Shown piece by piece: positions 34,404 through 42,878 of a stretch of DNA of 64,000 nt. The notes beneath the pieces are model-generated. The model searched no databases. It was not told the origin of the DNA and saw nothing but the letters and a program-made list of their open reading frames with translations. Source of the DNA: Verticiella sediminum (GTDB taxonomy: Bacteria; Pseudomonadota; Gammaproteobacteria; Burkholderiales; Burkholderiaceae_B); contig NZ_VLTJ01000010.1 in assembly GCF_007558815.1 (NCBI RefSeq), positions 62,001 through 126,000 of the forward strand, in the 5' to 3' direction. Both the position numbers and the translations under genes were made by a program. Position 1 is the first letter of the stretch. Each line of letters opens with the position of its first letter.

Positions 34404-34472
34404 TCTCCCGGCAGGCAGCCTGCCTCGGGGCGTGAGTCCCCCGCTTGGTGACGCTTGCGCTCGGGCCCGTGG

Positions 34473-35825
34473 TCAATCGATCACGCGGCCCGGATTGAGA
34501 ATGCCCTTGGCGTCCAGTGCCGACTTCAGGCGGCGCAGCACCTCGATCTCGGCCGCGCTGCGCGTGCATCCCAGGAAGGGCTTCTTGATGAAGCCGATGC
34601 CGTGCTCTGCACTGATCGTTCCGTCACGGCCGCGCAACTGCGCGTAGACCTCGGCTTCCACTGCATGCATGTCGGGCCCGGCATGGGGCCCCGTCATGAG
34701 ATGGATGTTGTTGTCGCCCATATGACCGAAGAAGAGATGCCGGGCATCGGGATAGCGGCGCTGCAGCGTGTCCTGCAGGCGCGCGATGAACCCCCCCATC
34801 TCGGCCCAGGGCAGTCCGCAATCGAAGTTCACCGTCGGGGCGAGCGCCGTCAGCATCTCCGGAATGCTTTGGCGCATCCGCCAGAAAGCGTCTGCCTGGG
34901 CCAGGCTGGCGGCCAGCGCGCAGTCCACGATGTCGCCTTGTTCCAAGGCATGCTCGAGCGCGGTTTGCAGCGCGCCCGCATCATGGCTCGCGTGCCCTTC
35001 GGCAGACTCGATCAGGACATACCAGGGCTGCCCCGGCGCGACCGGGCAGGGCAGCTCCGACAGTCGCCCGGCCGTGTCGACGAACTCGCCGGACATGAAT
35101 TCGAAGGCGGTGAGGTTCACGCCGGGCGCCCGCTTGAGTCCGCGCAACAGCTTTGTCAGCGCCTGCGTGCTTTCGGCCGCCGCAAACGCCGTGACGGGTT
35201 CGGGCGGCACCGGCTGCAGCTTGAGGATGAGGCGCGTGATGATGCCCAGCGTGCCCTCGGAGCCGATGAAGAGAAAGCGCAGGTCCAGGCCGGCGCTGTT
35301 CTTGACCAGACGCGTGAGCGAGGACAACACCGTACCGTCGGCCAGGACGGCCTCCACGCCGAGCACCTGATCGCGCATGGTGCCGTAGCGGACGACGCGT
35401 TCGCCCCCGGCGTTGGTGGCGGCGTTGCCGCCGATCTGGCAGGAGCCGCGGGCACCGAGATCCAGCGGGAAGTACCAGCCGGCATCGGCCGCCGCCTGTT
35501 GCACGGCCTGCAGCGTGGCACCCGCCTGTACGCACATCACGCCTTCCAGCGCGTCGATGTGTTCGATCGCGTTCATGCGCTCGAGGTTGACGACGACGTC
35601 GCCGTCCGCGGGCACGGCGCCGCCGGCCAGGCCGGTGAGCCCGCCCTGGATCGTCACGGGCTGACCGCGCGCATGGCAGTCGCGCAGCAGTGTGCTCACT
35701 TCGTCGGTAGTGCGCGGCCGGAATACGGCCCGTGGCGTACCCCGGGCGAGGCCGCTCCAGTCCTTCAGATAGCGTTCCTCGATCTGCGCCTCGACGGTCG
35801 GCAGGCTAGGCAGGCGTTCGGTCAT
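34473..35825 (-). CDS. FAD-linked oxidase of the D-2-hydroxyacid dehydrogenase/GlcD type
   Basis: This 450-residue protein has an FAD_binding_4 (VAO/PCMH-type) domain with 'PVTIQGGLTGLAGGAVPADG' and 'SCQIGGNAATNAGGERVVRY', then a C-terminal oxidase domain with 'FFGHMGDNNIHLMTGP' and 'TISAEHGIGFIKKPFLG'. Such enzymes oxidise D-lactate, D-2-hydroxyglutarate, glycolate or similar acids. It is 16 nt downstream of a sulfatase and a Bug receptor on the same strand, so it may oxidise a hydroxy-acid released by sulfate-ester cleavage. The start is MTERLPS at 35825; longer frames overlap the sulfatase. Confidence 0.88.
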   Translation of the reverse strand: MTERLPSLPTVEAQIEERYLKDWSGLARGTPRAVFRPRTTDEVSTLLRDCHARGQPVTIQGGLTGLAGGAVPADGDVVVNLERMNAIEHIDALEGVMCVQAGATLQAVQQAAADAGWYFPLDLGARGSCQIGGNAATNAGGERVVRYGTMRDQVLGVEAVLADGTVLSSLTRLVKNSAGLDLRFLFIGSEGTLGIITRLILKLQPVPPEPVTAFAAAESTQALTKLLRGLKRAPGVNLTAFEFMSGEFVDTAGRLSELPCPVAPGQPWYVLIESAEGHASHDAGALQTALEHALEQGDIVDCALAASLAQADAFWRMRQSIPEMLTALAPTVNFDCGLPWAEMGGFIARLQDTLQRRYPDARHLFFGHMGDNNIHLMTGPHAGPDMHAVEAEVYAQLRGRDGTISAEHGIGFIKKPFLGCTRSAAEIEVLRRLKSALDAKGILNPGRVID

Positions 35826-35841
35826 GGCGTGCCCCGGCGCT

Positions 35842-37284
35842 TCAGGCGGCGGGCACCGGCGTTGCGCCCGGCGTACCGGTGCGCAGCGCCGCCTCGCGCC
35901 CGCCAAAGCGGGCGATCAGTGCCTGCTGGTCGTCCTTGGCAAGACGGTCCGCGGCCTCCGGGTCGACGAGTTGCCGCAGGCGGTGCTCGAACGCGGCCAG
36001 GATCTCGGCATGCTCGGGCGATGCGGCGAGGTCCCGGGTTTCCTCGGGGTCGTCATGCAGGTCGAAGAACTCGGGCGGATGCCCGACGTAGTAGTGATAC
36101 TTGTAGCGGCCGTCGGCCAGCATGTAGCCCGCCGATTCGGAACCCACCGCATGGTATTCGCTGAACGCTAGGCGATCCGGATCTTCGCCGGCAACGGCGG
36201 TGTGCCGCAGCGAGACGCCGGGCAGGTCGGCATCCTCGGCATGCGGCGCCACGCCGGCGGCGTCGAGCACCGTGGGGAAGAGGTCCACCAGCGATACGTT
36301 GGTATGTACTGTGCGGCCTGCCGGGATCTCAGGCCCTTTGACGATCATCGGCACCGCGACCGCTTCCCGATACAGGGTGCACTTGTTCCACAGCCCGCGC
36401 GCGCCCAGGTTGTCGCCATGGTCGCTCGAATACACGACGGTGGTGTCCTCGACCAGGCCGCTCTCGGCGAGCGCCTGCAGCACCAGGCCTACCTGCTCGT
36501 CCATGAACGAGGTCAGGCCGAAGTACGACGCCAGGGCGAGCCGACGCCGGTCGTCGTTGCTCAGTTGTTCGTCGTGCCGGCTGAAGCGCGCATGCCGCTC
36601 GACCCAGGGATGGCGGCGATAGCCGCTGTCGGGATGCAGCTTGGGCAGCGGCATGTCCGCGACCGGGTAGAGGTCCAGGTAGCGTTGCGGCACGATCAGC
36701 GGGAAGTGCGGTGCGACGAAACCGACGAACAGCACCCAGGGGCGCCGGGCCTCGTCTTCGGCGCGCTCTTGCAGCCATTGCGCGGCCTGGCCGGCGACCG
36801 ACTGGTCGAAGCGGTTGTAGCTCGACTCGCCCGCGCCGATCTGCTTGAAGAGCGGGGCCGTGGGAAAGGGATCGGGCAGCGGCTCGCGCACCGAGCCCCA
36901 GACCTGGCCGATGCCGTCCATGATGTGGGCCGCGAGCTGCTGGCGGTCGAAGCCGGTGGGATCGGCTTCGTTCCGATAGTGCAGCTTGCCGATGGATTCG
37001 ACCCTGACGCCCGCGGACTGCAGACGATGCCCCCAGCTCGCGGGCTCGCCGGTGTAGGCGATTGCGTTGTCCCAGCAGCGATGCTGGTGCACGTAGCGCC
37101 CCGTGGCGATGCTTGCGCGCGCCGGGACGCAGATCGGCGACGCGGTATAGGCATTCTCGAAGCGTGTGCCCTGGCGAGCCAGCTCGTCCAGATGCGGCGT
37201 GCGCACGATGGGATGGCCCGCACAGCCCATGACGCGGGCATTGTGCTCGTCGGAAAGCAGGATCAGCAGATTGGTGGTCGGCAT
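35842..37284 (-). CDS. Type I (formylglycine-dependent) sulfatase
   Basis: This 480-residue protein carries the sulfatase signature Cys52-x-Pro54-x-Arg56 ('ICVPARASIATGRYVHQ'), whose Cys must be converted to formylglycine. Metal-binding regions are 'ILLSDEHNARVMGCAGHP' and 'VVYSSDHGDNLGARG'. It lacks a signal peptide, suggesting cytoplasmic action on an imported sulfate ester, as in choline-sulfatase-like enzymes. It lies between a Bug receptor gene and an FAD-linked oxidase gene in one minus-strand unit. The start at 37284 (MPTTNLL) is chosen over a 58-residue upstream extension that overlaps the Bug gene. Confidence 0.9.
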   Translation of the reverse strand: MPTTNLLILLSDEHNARVMGCAGHPIVRTPHLDELARQGTRFENAYTASPICVPARASIATGRYVHQHRCWDNAIAYTGEPASWGHRLQSAGVRVESIGKLHYRNEADPTGFDRQQLAAHIMDGIGQVWGSVREPLPDPFPTAPLFKQIGAGESSYNRFDQSVAGQAAQWLQERAEDEARRPWVLFVGFVAPHFPLIVPQRYLDLYPVADMPLPKLHPDSGYRRHPWVERHARFSRHDEQLSNDDRRRLALASYFGLTSFMDEQVGLVLQALAESGLVEDTTVVYSSDHGDNLGARGLWNKCTLYREAVAVPMIVKGPEIPAGRTVHTNVSLVDLFPTVLDAAGVAPHAEDADLPGVSLRHTAVAGEDPDRLAFSEYHAVGSESAGYMLADGRYKYHYYVGHPPEFFDLHDDPEETRDLAASPEHAEILAAFEHRLRQLVDPEAADRLAKDDQQALIARFGGREAALRTGTPGATPVPAA

Positions 37285-37300
37285 GGCGAGGCTCGGCAGA

Positions 37301-38275
37301 TCAGTTGGCGAAGGTGTCGCCGGTGTCCTTGAGAACTTCCTGCCATCGGCGGTAGTCCTCGTTGACCAGCGCACGGAATTCGGCCTGAGGCATGGGGGCG
37401 GGGACGAAACCTTGGTCGAGGAGGATCTTGCGCAAGCCCTCGGATTCGAGGGCGGCATTGATGCGTTCGTTCCAGTCTCGCGCGGCCTCTTCCGACATGC
37501 CGGACGGTGCGAGCACGCCGAACCATTCCTCGATGTCCAGGCCTTTGAAGCCCAGCTCGCGCAGGGTCGGGACTTGCGGGGTGTTCGGGTCGCGTTCGCT
37601 GCCGGAGGTGGCGAGCAGCTTGAGCCGCCCGTCGCGGGTCATGGCGAGCAGCGAAGGCACCGTCGAGATCACCGCCGGGATCTGCCCGCCCACGGCGTCG
37701 TTGATCGCCGGGCCCGCGCCGCGATAGGGCACGTGGATGAGATCGGCGTGAGCCTGCTGCGACAGTCCCACGCCCACGAAGTGCGGCGACAGGCCGACGC
37801 CGGCCGTGCCGTAGGCGCGCAGCGCCTCGTTGCCGCGCGCGCGCTCGACGTAGCCCTGCAAGGTATCGGCGCCCACACTGGGCGATACCGCGACGCCCAT
37901 GGCGTATGTCGCCACGCGCGCAACGGGCACCAGGTCGCGTTCGGGGTCGTAGCTGAAATGGCGGTTGGTATGCGGCGTCATCGTGATGCTGCCGCTGGGC
38001 AGGATGATGAGCAGGTTGTCGCCCGCGGCCGCGTTGCGCAGCGCATCGATGGCGATCATGCCGCTCGCGCCCGGGCGATTCTCCACGATCACGCGGCGTT
38101 CGCTCGAACGGCTCAACGCGTCGGCCAGCGCGCGTGCGACGCTGTCCAGACCGCCGCCGGCCTGAAAGCCGACGACCAGTCGCGTCGGCGGCTCGGCCGC
38201 AGCAGCTACGCCGCCGATGCCACAGGTCGCAAGCGCGACGCCCAGCAGCAGCCGTCCAAGAAGGTTGGATGCCAT
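37301..38275 (-). CDS. Bug-family periplasmic receptor of the sulfatase cluster
   Basis: This 324-residue exported protein has a signal peptide ('LLLGVALATCGIGGVAAAAE') and family segments 'RLVVGFQAGGGLDSVARALA', 'VIVENRPGASGMIAIDALRN' and a C-terminal 'FVPAPMPQAEFRALVNEDYR'. It is the first gene of the unit Bug-sulfatase-oxidase and is divergent from a LysR regulator. No TctA/TctB gene is near. It probably captures the sulfated or acidic substrate in the periplasm; that is inferred from context. Confidence 0.9.
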   Translation of the reverse strand: MASNLLGRLLLGVALATCGIGGVAAAAEPPTRLVVGFQAGGGLDSVARALADALSRSSERRVIVENRPGASGMIAIDALRNAAAGDNLLIILPSGSITMTPHTNRHFSYDPERDLVPVARVATYAMGVAVSPSVGADTLQGYVERARGNEALRAYGTAGVGLSPHFVGVGLSQQAHADLIHVPYRGAGPAINDAVGGQIPAVISTVPSLLAMTRDGRLKLLATSGSERDPNTPQVPTLRELGFKGLDIEEWFGVLAPSGMSEEAARDWNERINAALESEGLRKILLDQGFVPAPMPQAEFRALVNEDYRRWQEVLKDTGDTFAN

Positions 38276-38362
38276 GGTTGTCTCCTGTTGTGCTTGTTGG
38301 AATGGGCGCAGTATCGACCATGGAAACTGCGGAAAACAGTGATATATATTCCGCTTCATATT

Positions 38363-38372
38363 ACCAATTGGT
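38363..38372. promoter_or_regulatory. Perfect palindrome ACCAATTGGT in the LysR/Bug divergent promoter
   Basis: ACCAATTGGT lies in the AT-rich 108-bp gap, 12 bp before the LysR start, with partly symmetric flanks (TT and TA). It is a candidate LysR recognition or autoregulation site, and it would overlap the LysR transcript start. Confidence 0.45.
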
Positions 38373-38383
38373 TATGATTTATC

Positions 38384-39415
38384 ATGGACCCTGCATTCGC
38401 TTCTTCACTCGAGCGCGCGTTTCGTTCAGGCCTCAAGCTCGGCCATCTGCGCCTGCTGTCGTCGCTGGCGCGGGTCGGTCGTGTCAGCCGGGTCGCCGAG
38501 CTGCTGAACGTCACGCAGCCGGCCGTCTCCAAGCAACTGGCCGAACTCGAGGCCGTGCTGGGTACGCCCGTCGTCGTGCGCGCCGGGCGGTCGGTCGCCT
38601 TGACGCCCGCCGGCGAAATCCTGGTGCGCTACGGGCGCGAGATCCTGCACCGGCTGGATGACGCCAAGCGCGAGCTCGAAGATCTGGGCGCCGGCCTGGG
38701 CGGTGGGTTCAAGGTGGGTGCGGTCGCCACCGTCATGCCGACGCTCATCGCCGCGGCGGTCGGACGCTGGCAGCGGCTGGCCTCGAAAGCGACGTTGGTG
38801 CTGAAGGAAGCGACCACCGACGAGTTGTTTCCGCTGCTCGATGAGGGCGAACTGGACCTGGTCGTGTCGCGCACCCGCGTGGGCCGCAGCGCGAGCGGGC
38901 TCACCGACATGCTGGTGGGCAACGACCCTATCGTCCTCGCGTGCAGCCATCGGCATCCGCTGGCTGGCAGGAAGGCGGTGCGCTGGGCGGACGTGGCCGG
39001 TTATCCCTGGGTGCTTCCGCCGGAAGGGTCGGCCATTCACGATGCATTGCGAGCGACGCTGGAGCGCAACAGCATCGCCTACCCCGAGCGGAGCATTGTG
39101 AGCAACTCGATAGCCGCCCTGCCTCGCCTGCTCACGGATGGGCACTTGGTCGGCCCGGTGCCGCGGGCCTTCATCCAGGAAGACGTGGACCGGCGCAAGC
39201 TCATGGTGCTGCCATTGGCGCTGGCCGGCGCCGCGCACGAAGTGCGCGCCGTCTGGCGGCCTTCCCACGCCACGCCGCTATTGCGCCTGTTCGTGAAGAG
39301 CCTGACCGACGCGGGCGCAGGCCTGGACGTTACCCAGGCTCAGCGGAGGATCACTCCGCCGCCAGCACCCCGCGCCGGATCTGGTCGCGTTCGATCGACT
39401 CGAACAGCGCCTTGA
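38384..39415 (+). CDS. LysR-family transcriptional regulator
   Basis: This 343-residue LysR protein has an N-terminal helix-turn-helix ('[20 protein letters not shown]', '[18 protein letters not shown]') and a substrate-binding domain ('[18 protein letters not shown]', '[20 protein letters not shown]'). It is divergent from the Bug-sulfatase-oxidase unit, so it is the probable regulator of that unit. Its last 22 codons run antisense over the 3' end of hppD (39351-39415). The C-terminal tail is Pro/Arg-rich and not family-like, so the original stop may have been lost. Confidence 0.9.
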   Translation: MDPAFASSLERAFRSGLKLGHLRLLSSLARVGRVSRVAELLNVTQPAVSKQLAELEAVLGTPVVVRAGRSVALTPAGEILVRYGREILHRLDDAKRELEDLGAGLGGGFKVGAVATVMPTLIAAAVGRWQRLASKATLVLKEATTDELFPLLDEGELDLVVSRTRVGRSASGLTDMLVGNDPIVLACSHRHPLAGRKAVRWADVAGYPWVLPPEGSAIHDALRATLERNSIAYPERSIVSNSIAALPRLLTDGHLVGPVPRAFIQEDVDRRKLMVLPLALAGAAHEVRAVWRPSHATPLLRLFVKSLTDAGAGLDVTQAQRRITPPPAPRAGSGRVRSTRTAP

Positions 39416-40427
39416 AATTGCCTTCGCCGAAGCCGCTGTCGCCCTTGCGCTCGATGAACTCGAAGAACACCGGGCCGAGCACGGTTTCGGAGAAGATCTG
39501 CAGCAGCAGCCGGCGCTCGCCGCCCTCGGAGGTGCCGTCGAGCAGGATGCCGCGCTTCTTCAGCTCGCCCACGGGCTCGCCGTGGTTGGGCAGGCGGCCT
39601 TCCAGCATCTCGTAATAGGTCTCGGGCGGCGCGGTCATGAAGCGCGTGCCGCTGGCCTTCAGGGCATCCCAGGTCTTGAGCAGGTCGTCGGTGAGGAAGG
39701 CCACGTGCTGGATACCCTCGCCGTTGAACTGCATCAGGAATTCCTCGATCTGGCCGCTGCCCTTGGACGACTCCTCGTTGAGCGGGATGCGGATCATGCC
39801 GTCGGGCGCGGTCATCGCCTTGGAGGTGAGGCCGGTGTATTCGCCCTTGATGTCGAAGTAGCGGATCTCGCGGAAATTGAAGAGCCGCTCGTAGAAGTCG
39901 GCCCAGTAGGCCATGCGGCCACGGTACACGTTGTGCGTGAGGTGATCGATGATCTTCAGCCCGGCACCGCGCGGATGGCGCTCCACGCCCTCGATGAACT
40001 CGAAATCGATGTCGTAGATCGACAGGCCTTCCTGGAAGCGGTCGATGAGATAGAGCGGCGCGCCGCCGATGCCCTTGATGGCGGGCAGGCGCAGTTCCAT
40101 GTAGCCCACCGGCACCTCGATCGGCTGGGCGCCCAGCTCCAGCGCACGGGCGTGGGCCTTCTGCGCATCGCGCACGCGAAAGGCGAGGCCGCACACCGAG
40201 GGGCCATGCTCGGCCGCGAAGTACGCGGCGGGGCTGTGCGGCTCGTTGTTGACCACGACGTTGATTTCGCCCTGGCGATACAGCCTGACCGCCTTGGAAC
40301 GGTGGTTGGCGACGTGGGAGAAACCCATGCTCTCGAGCACGGGTTCGATGACGTTGGGGGTGGGCGAGGCGAATTCGATGAATTCGAAGCCCATCAGGCC
40401 CATCGGATTGTCGAAGAGGTCAGCCAT
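39351..40427 (-). CDS. hppD: 4-Hydroxyphenylpyruvate dioxygenase
   Basis: This 358-residue enzyme converts 4-hydroxyphenylpyruvate to homogentisate in tyrosine breakdown. The iron ligands are all visible: His162 ('IIDHLTHN'), His241 ('[12 protein letters not shown]') and Glu323 ('[13 protein letters not shown]'). These align one residue away from the well-known Pseudomonas numbering. The length is full. The start MADLFDN at 40427 follows GGAG; a longer start adds 9 residues. It stands alone without hmgA or fahA, and its 3' end overlaps the convergent LysR gene by 65 bp. Confidence 0.95.
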   Translation of the reverse strand: MADLFDNPMGLMGFEFIEFASPTPNVIEPVLESMGFSHVANHRSKAVRLYRQGEINVVVNNEPHSPAAYFAAEHGPSVCGLAFRVRDAQKAHARALELGAQPIEVPVGYMELRLPAIKGIGGAPLYLIDRFQEGLSIYDIDFEFIEGVERHPRGAGLKIIDHLTHNVYRGRMAYWADFYERLFNFREIRYFDIKGEYTGLTSKAMTAPDGMIRIPLNEESSKGSGQIEEFLMQFNGEGIQHVAFLTDDLLKTWDALKASGTRFMTAPPETYYEMLEGRLPNHGEPVGELKKRGILLDGTSEGGERRLLLQIFSETVLGPVFFEFIERKGDSGFGEGNFKALFESIERDQIRRGVLAAE

Positions 40428-40766
40428 GGCTAGCTCCAGTGTGCGTGGAATCAAGTTGTCTCGGCACCCGGAAAGTGCCGCAAGTCGCGCGCCCGGGCGG
40501 GCGGCGCGTAGAGCAACTCAATTCGGCGGGGCGCACGGACGACCTCGCACGCTGCGTGCGAGGAAATCGCCCAGAAGAAGCTGAAAGCCGAGGTGTCTCA
40601 TGTGCTGGAAGTAAGGCGGCGGGCCTGATGCGCCGCCGCTGGCCGGATGTATGCGCAATGCTTGGCCGTTAACCCGTGAGGTTACTGGTATCGCCGGCAG
40701 TGTCAAGGAGAATCTGGCCGCGGGCGCCGGCACGAGACCGCTTCCACTGCGGTCGTGCGACAACGA
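40428..40766. other. 339-bp region between hppD and the next LysR gene
   Basis: I see no gene here. The part next to hppD should contain its promoter, but no clear -35/-10 pair is visible. A small hairpin (GACCGC-7 nt-GCGGTC, 40736-40754) lies just after the LysR stop and might terminate that gene; it has no T-run. Confidence 0.4.
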
Positions 40767-41690
40767 CTAGCCGGGGCTGCGGACGGGAACCGCACCGAGC
40801 AGCTTCGCGATGTCGAGACTGCGCACCAGATCCGTCGTCGCGTTGCCCAAGTGCGTGGCGGGCAGTCGTCGGGAATGCGCGAGGTAGGTAACGTTGCGCG
40901 ATCCCATGCCTTCAATGCGGGCTGCGGTCAGCTCGATCTCGTCCTTTCGGGTCGAGATCTCGCCGTGCCCCACGACGCTGTAGCCGATGCCGAGCTTCAC
41001 CATGTCGAATACGGCGGGCATGGTCTCGACTTCGACCGCGACCTGGAATTCGGTGTTCGTGCGCCGTCTGGCGATTTCCAGCTTCGCGCGGATGGAGTTG
41101 GACAGCGGAGGCAGGATCAGCGGATAGTTCGCGAGCTCCTCAAAATCGATACTGGGAGGAAGTTCGCCCGCGTCGTTGCGCTGGCCGACAAGTACGTAGT
41201 GCTCTTCGCACAAGGGTTCGAGGTTGAGCTCGCCGTTGTCATCCACGTTGAACACGACGGCGAGCTCGATGCGTCCCAGATTCAGTGCCTCGGTCAAAAC
41301 CGGCGTCTTGCCTTCGATGACGGAAATCGACGCGCGCGGAAACCGTGCCCGGAAAGCCTGCACCAGCGGTGGAGTGAGCACGCGTGCAACGCGCGGCACC
41401 AGCCCGACGGCGATCCTGCCGACCAGCTCCGTATTCGCGGCCTTGAGTGCCGAGCGTCCGCGATCGATCGACTCGAGGATCGCCATCGCGTGCGGTAGGA
41501 AGATCTCCCCGGCAGGCGTGAGTGTGACGCCACGCCCGGTGCGCAGGAAGAGCTTGGTGTTTAGGTCGGCCTCGAGCAGGCGCATCTGCCGGCTCAACGA
41601 TGGCTGGGAAACGTCGAGGGCCTCTTCGGCCTTGCTGAAACCGCCGAGTTGGGCGATGCAGACGAAATGCTTGAGCTGGCTGAAGTCCAT
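40767..41690 (-). CDS. LysR-family transcriptional regulator
   Basis: This 307-residue protein begins MDFSQLKHF, typical of CatR/CbbR/NahR-like aromatic-pathway regulators. Its helix-turn-helix is 'GGFSKAEEALDVSQPSLSRQ', followed by 'GRGVTLTPAGEIFLPHA' and a periplasmic-binding-like effector domain. It is divergent from the amidohydrolase/hydrolase/Bug operon and so is its likely activator. The start at 41690 is chosen because 36 further upstream in-frame residues are not LysR-like and would cover the promoter. Confidence 0.9.
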   Translation of the reverse strand: MDFSQLKHFVCIAQLGGFSKAEEALDVSQPSLSRQMRLLEADLNTKLFLRTGRGVTLTPAGEIFLPHAMAILESIDRGRSALKAANTELVGRIAVGLVPRVARVLTPPLVQAFRARFPRASISVIEGKTPVLTEALNLGRIELAVVFNVDDNGELNLEPLCEEHYVLVGQRNDAGELPPSIDFEELANYPLILPPLSNSIRAKLEIARRRTNTEFQVAVEVETMPAVFDMVKLGIGYSVVGHGEISTRKDEIELTAARIEGMGSRNVTYLAHSRRLPATHLGNATTDLVRSLDIAKLLGAVPVRSPG

Positions 41691-41696
41691 GTCGAG

Positions 41697-41723
41697 CGAT
41701 AGAAAAACCGAATAACCGATAGA
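41697..41723. promoter_or_regulatory. Direct repeats CGATAGA, 20 bp apart, at the LysR divergent promoter
   Basis: CGATAGA occurs at 41697-41703 and again at 41717-41723, exactly 20 bp apart (about two helical turns), just upstream of the LysR start. The spacing suits a dimer or tetramer contact on one DNA face. Also in this gap is a 12-bp palindrome, CCGCGTACGCGG, at 41783-41794. Either could be the regulator's site. Confidence 0.35.
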
Positions 41724-41824
41724 GCACCGCCATGATGGATCGGACGGCGCGGTGTCGACTAGAGTCGGTCCTCCCTGTGTCGCCGCGTACGCGGCCACCG
41801 CACCGCAGCTTCCGCGAGCATTTT

Positions 41825-42874
41825 ATGACCGATCCCATCTTCTCACCCGACCCGGCCGCCAAGGACTTCCCGCCGCCGCATATCGCTGTCCGGCCAGACT
41901 GGCTGGACCGCGCCGTGGAACCCGTGATCGAGCCGGAGCTGCGCATCCTCGACGCCCATCATCACCTGTGGAACCGCCCGTCCGAGCGCTACGTGCTGCC
42001 GGATCTGCTGGCGGACCTGGCGAGCGGCCATCGCGTTGATGCCACGGTGTATGTGCAGTGCCGAAGCATGTACCGCCTGGACGGACCGGTCGAGTTGCGG
42101 CCGGTCGGCGAGACCGAGCACCTGTTGCGCGTGGTGGAACGTCTGGGACCGGACGAGCCGCGTGTGGCGGCGGGCATCGTCTGCATGGCCGATCTCATGC
42201 TGGGCGACGGCGTGGTGCCTGTGTTGGAGGCCCAGATCGAGGCGGGGCAGGGGCGTGTGCGCGGGGTGCGCACCATGACCAGTTCGGATCCTTCGGTCCA
42301 GTCGAGCTTCGGCGGCGTGCCCGCGCACCGTCTGCTCGATCCGCAATGGCGCAAAGGCGCGGCGCATCTGCCGGCCCTCGGTCTGACGTGCGACGTCTAC
42401 GTGTTCCACACCCAGCTTGATGACGTGGCAAGCCTGGCGCGCGCGCATCCGGAGCTGACCATCGTGCTCAATCACATGGGAACGCCGCTGGGCAGCGGCG
42501 CCTTCGCCGGCCGCCGGCAGGAAGTCTTCGGCGCATGGTCCGCGGCCATGGGCCGCGTGGCCGAATGTCCGAACGTAGTGGTCAAGCTCGGCGGTGCGGG
42601 CATGCATACCTTCGGCTTCGGCTTTCATGAGGCGTCTGAGCCGCCGGACTCGGCGCATCTGGCCGAAGCGTTTCGTCCCTACGTGCACACCTGCATCGAG
42701 TTGTTCGGCGCGCAGCGTTGCATGTTCGAGAGCAACTTTCCGGTCGACAAAGGGCAGTTCGGCTACCGGACGCTGTGGAATGCCTTCAAGCGCCTGGCCG
42801 GCGCTGCCAGCACCCACGAGAAGCAGGCCTTGTTCGCGGGCACGGCCGCGCGCGTCTATCGCATCGCGTTTTGA
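41825..42874 (+). CDS. Amidohydrolase-2 family hydrolase (2-pyrone-4,6-dicarboxylate lactonase-like)
   Basis: This is a 349-residue TIM-barrel metal-dependent hydrolase of the COG3618 type. It has the N-terminal metal motif 'ELRILDAHHHLWNRPSERYV', a central 'LTIVLNHMGTPLG' with His, and the C-terminal 'RCMFESNFPVDKGQFGYRTL' carrying the conserved Asp. Relatives hydrolyse lactones such as 2-pyrone-4,6-dicarboxylate or sugar lactones. It is the first gene of the operon, 4 nt before an enol-lactonase-like gene. The start at 41825 omits a 31-residue upstream frame lying in the promoter. Confidence 0.87.
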   Translation: MTDPIFSPDPAAKDFPPPHIAVRPDWLDRAVEPVIEPELRILDAHHHLWNRPSERYVLPDLLADLASGHRVDATVYVQCRSMYRLDGPVELRPVGETEHLLRVVERLGPDEPRVAAGIVCMADLMLGDGVVPVLEAQIEAGQGRVRGVRTMTSSDPSVQSSFGGVPAHRLLDPQWRKGAAHLPALGLTCDVYVFHTQLDDVASLARAHPELTIVLNHMGTPLGSGAFAGRRQEVFGAWSAAMGRVAECPNVVVKLGGAGMHTFGFGFHEASEPPDSAHLAEAFRPYVHTCIELFGAQRCMFESNFPVDKGQFGYRTLWNAFKRLAGAASTHEKQALFAGTAARVYRIAF

Positions 42875-42878
42875 ACTC

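Noticed and set aside
40518-40763. 81-codon minus-strand frame between hppD and LysR
   Set aside because: No ribosome site, no recognisable family and a Pro/Gly-rich translation typical of chance frames in GC-rich DNA.
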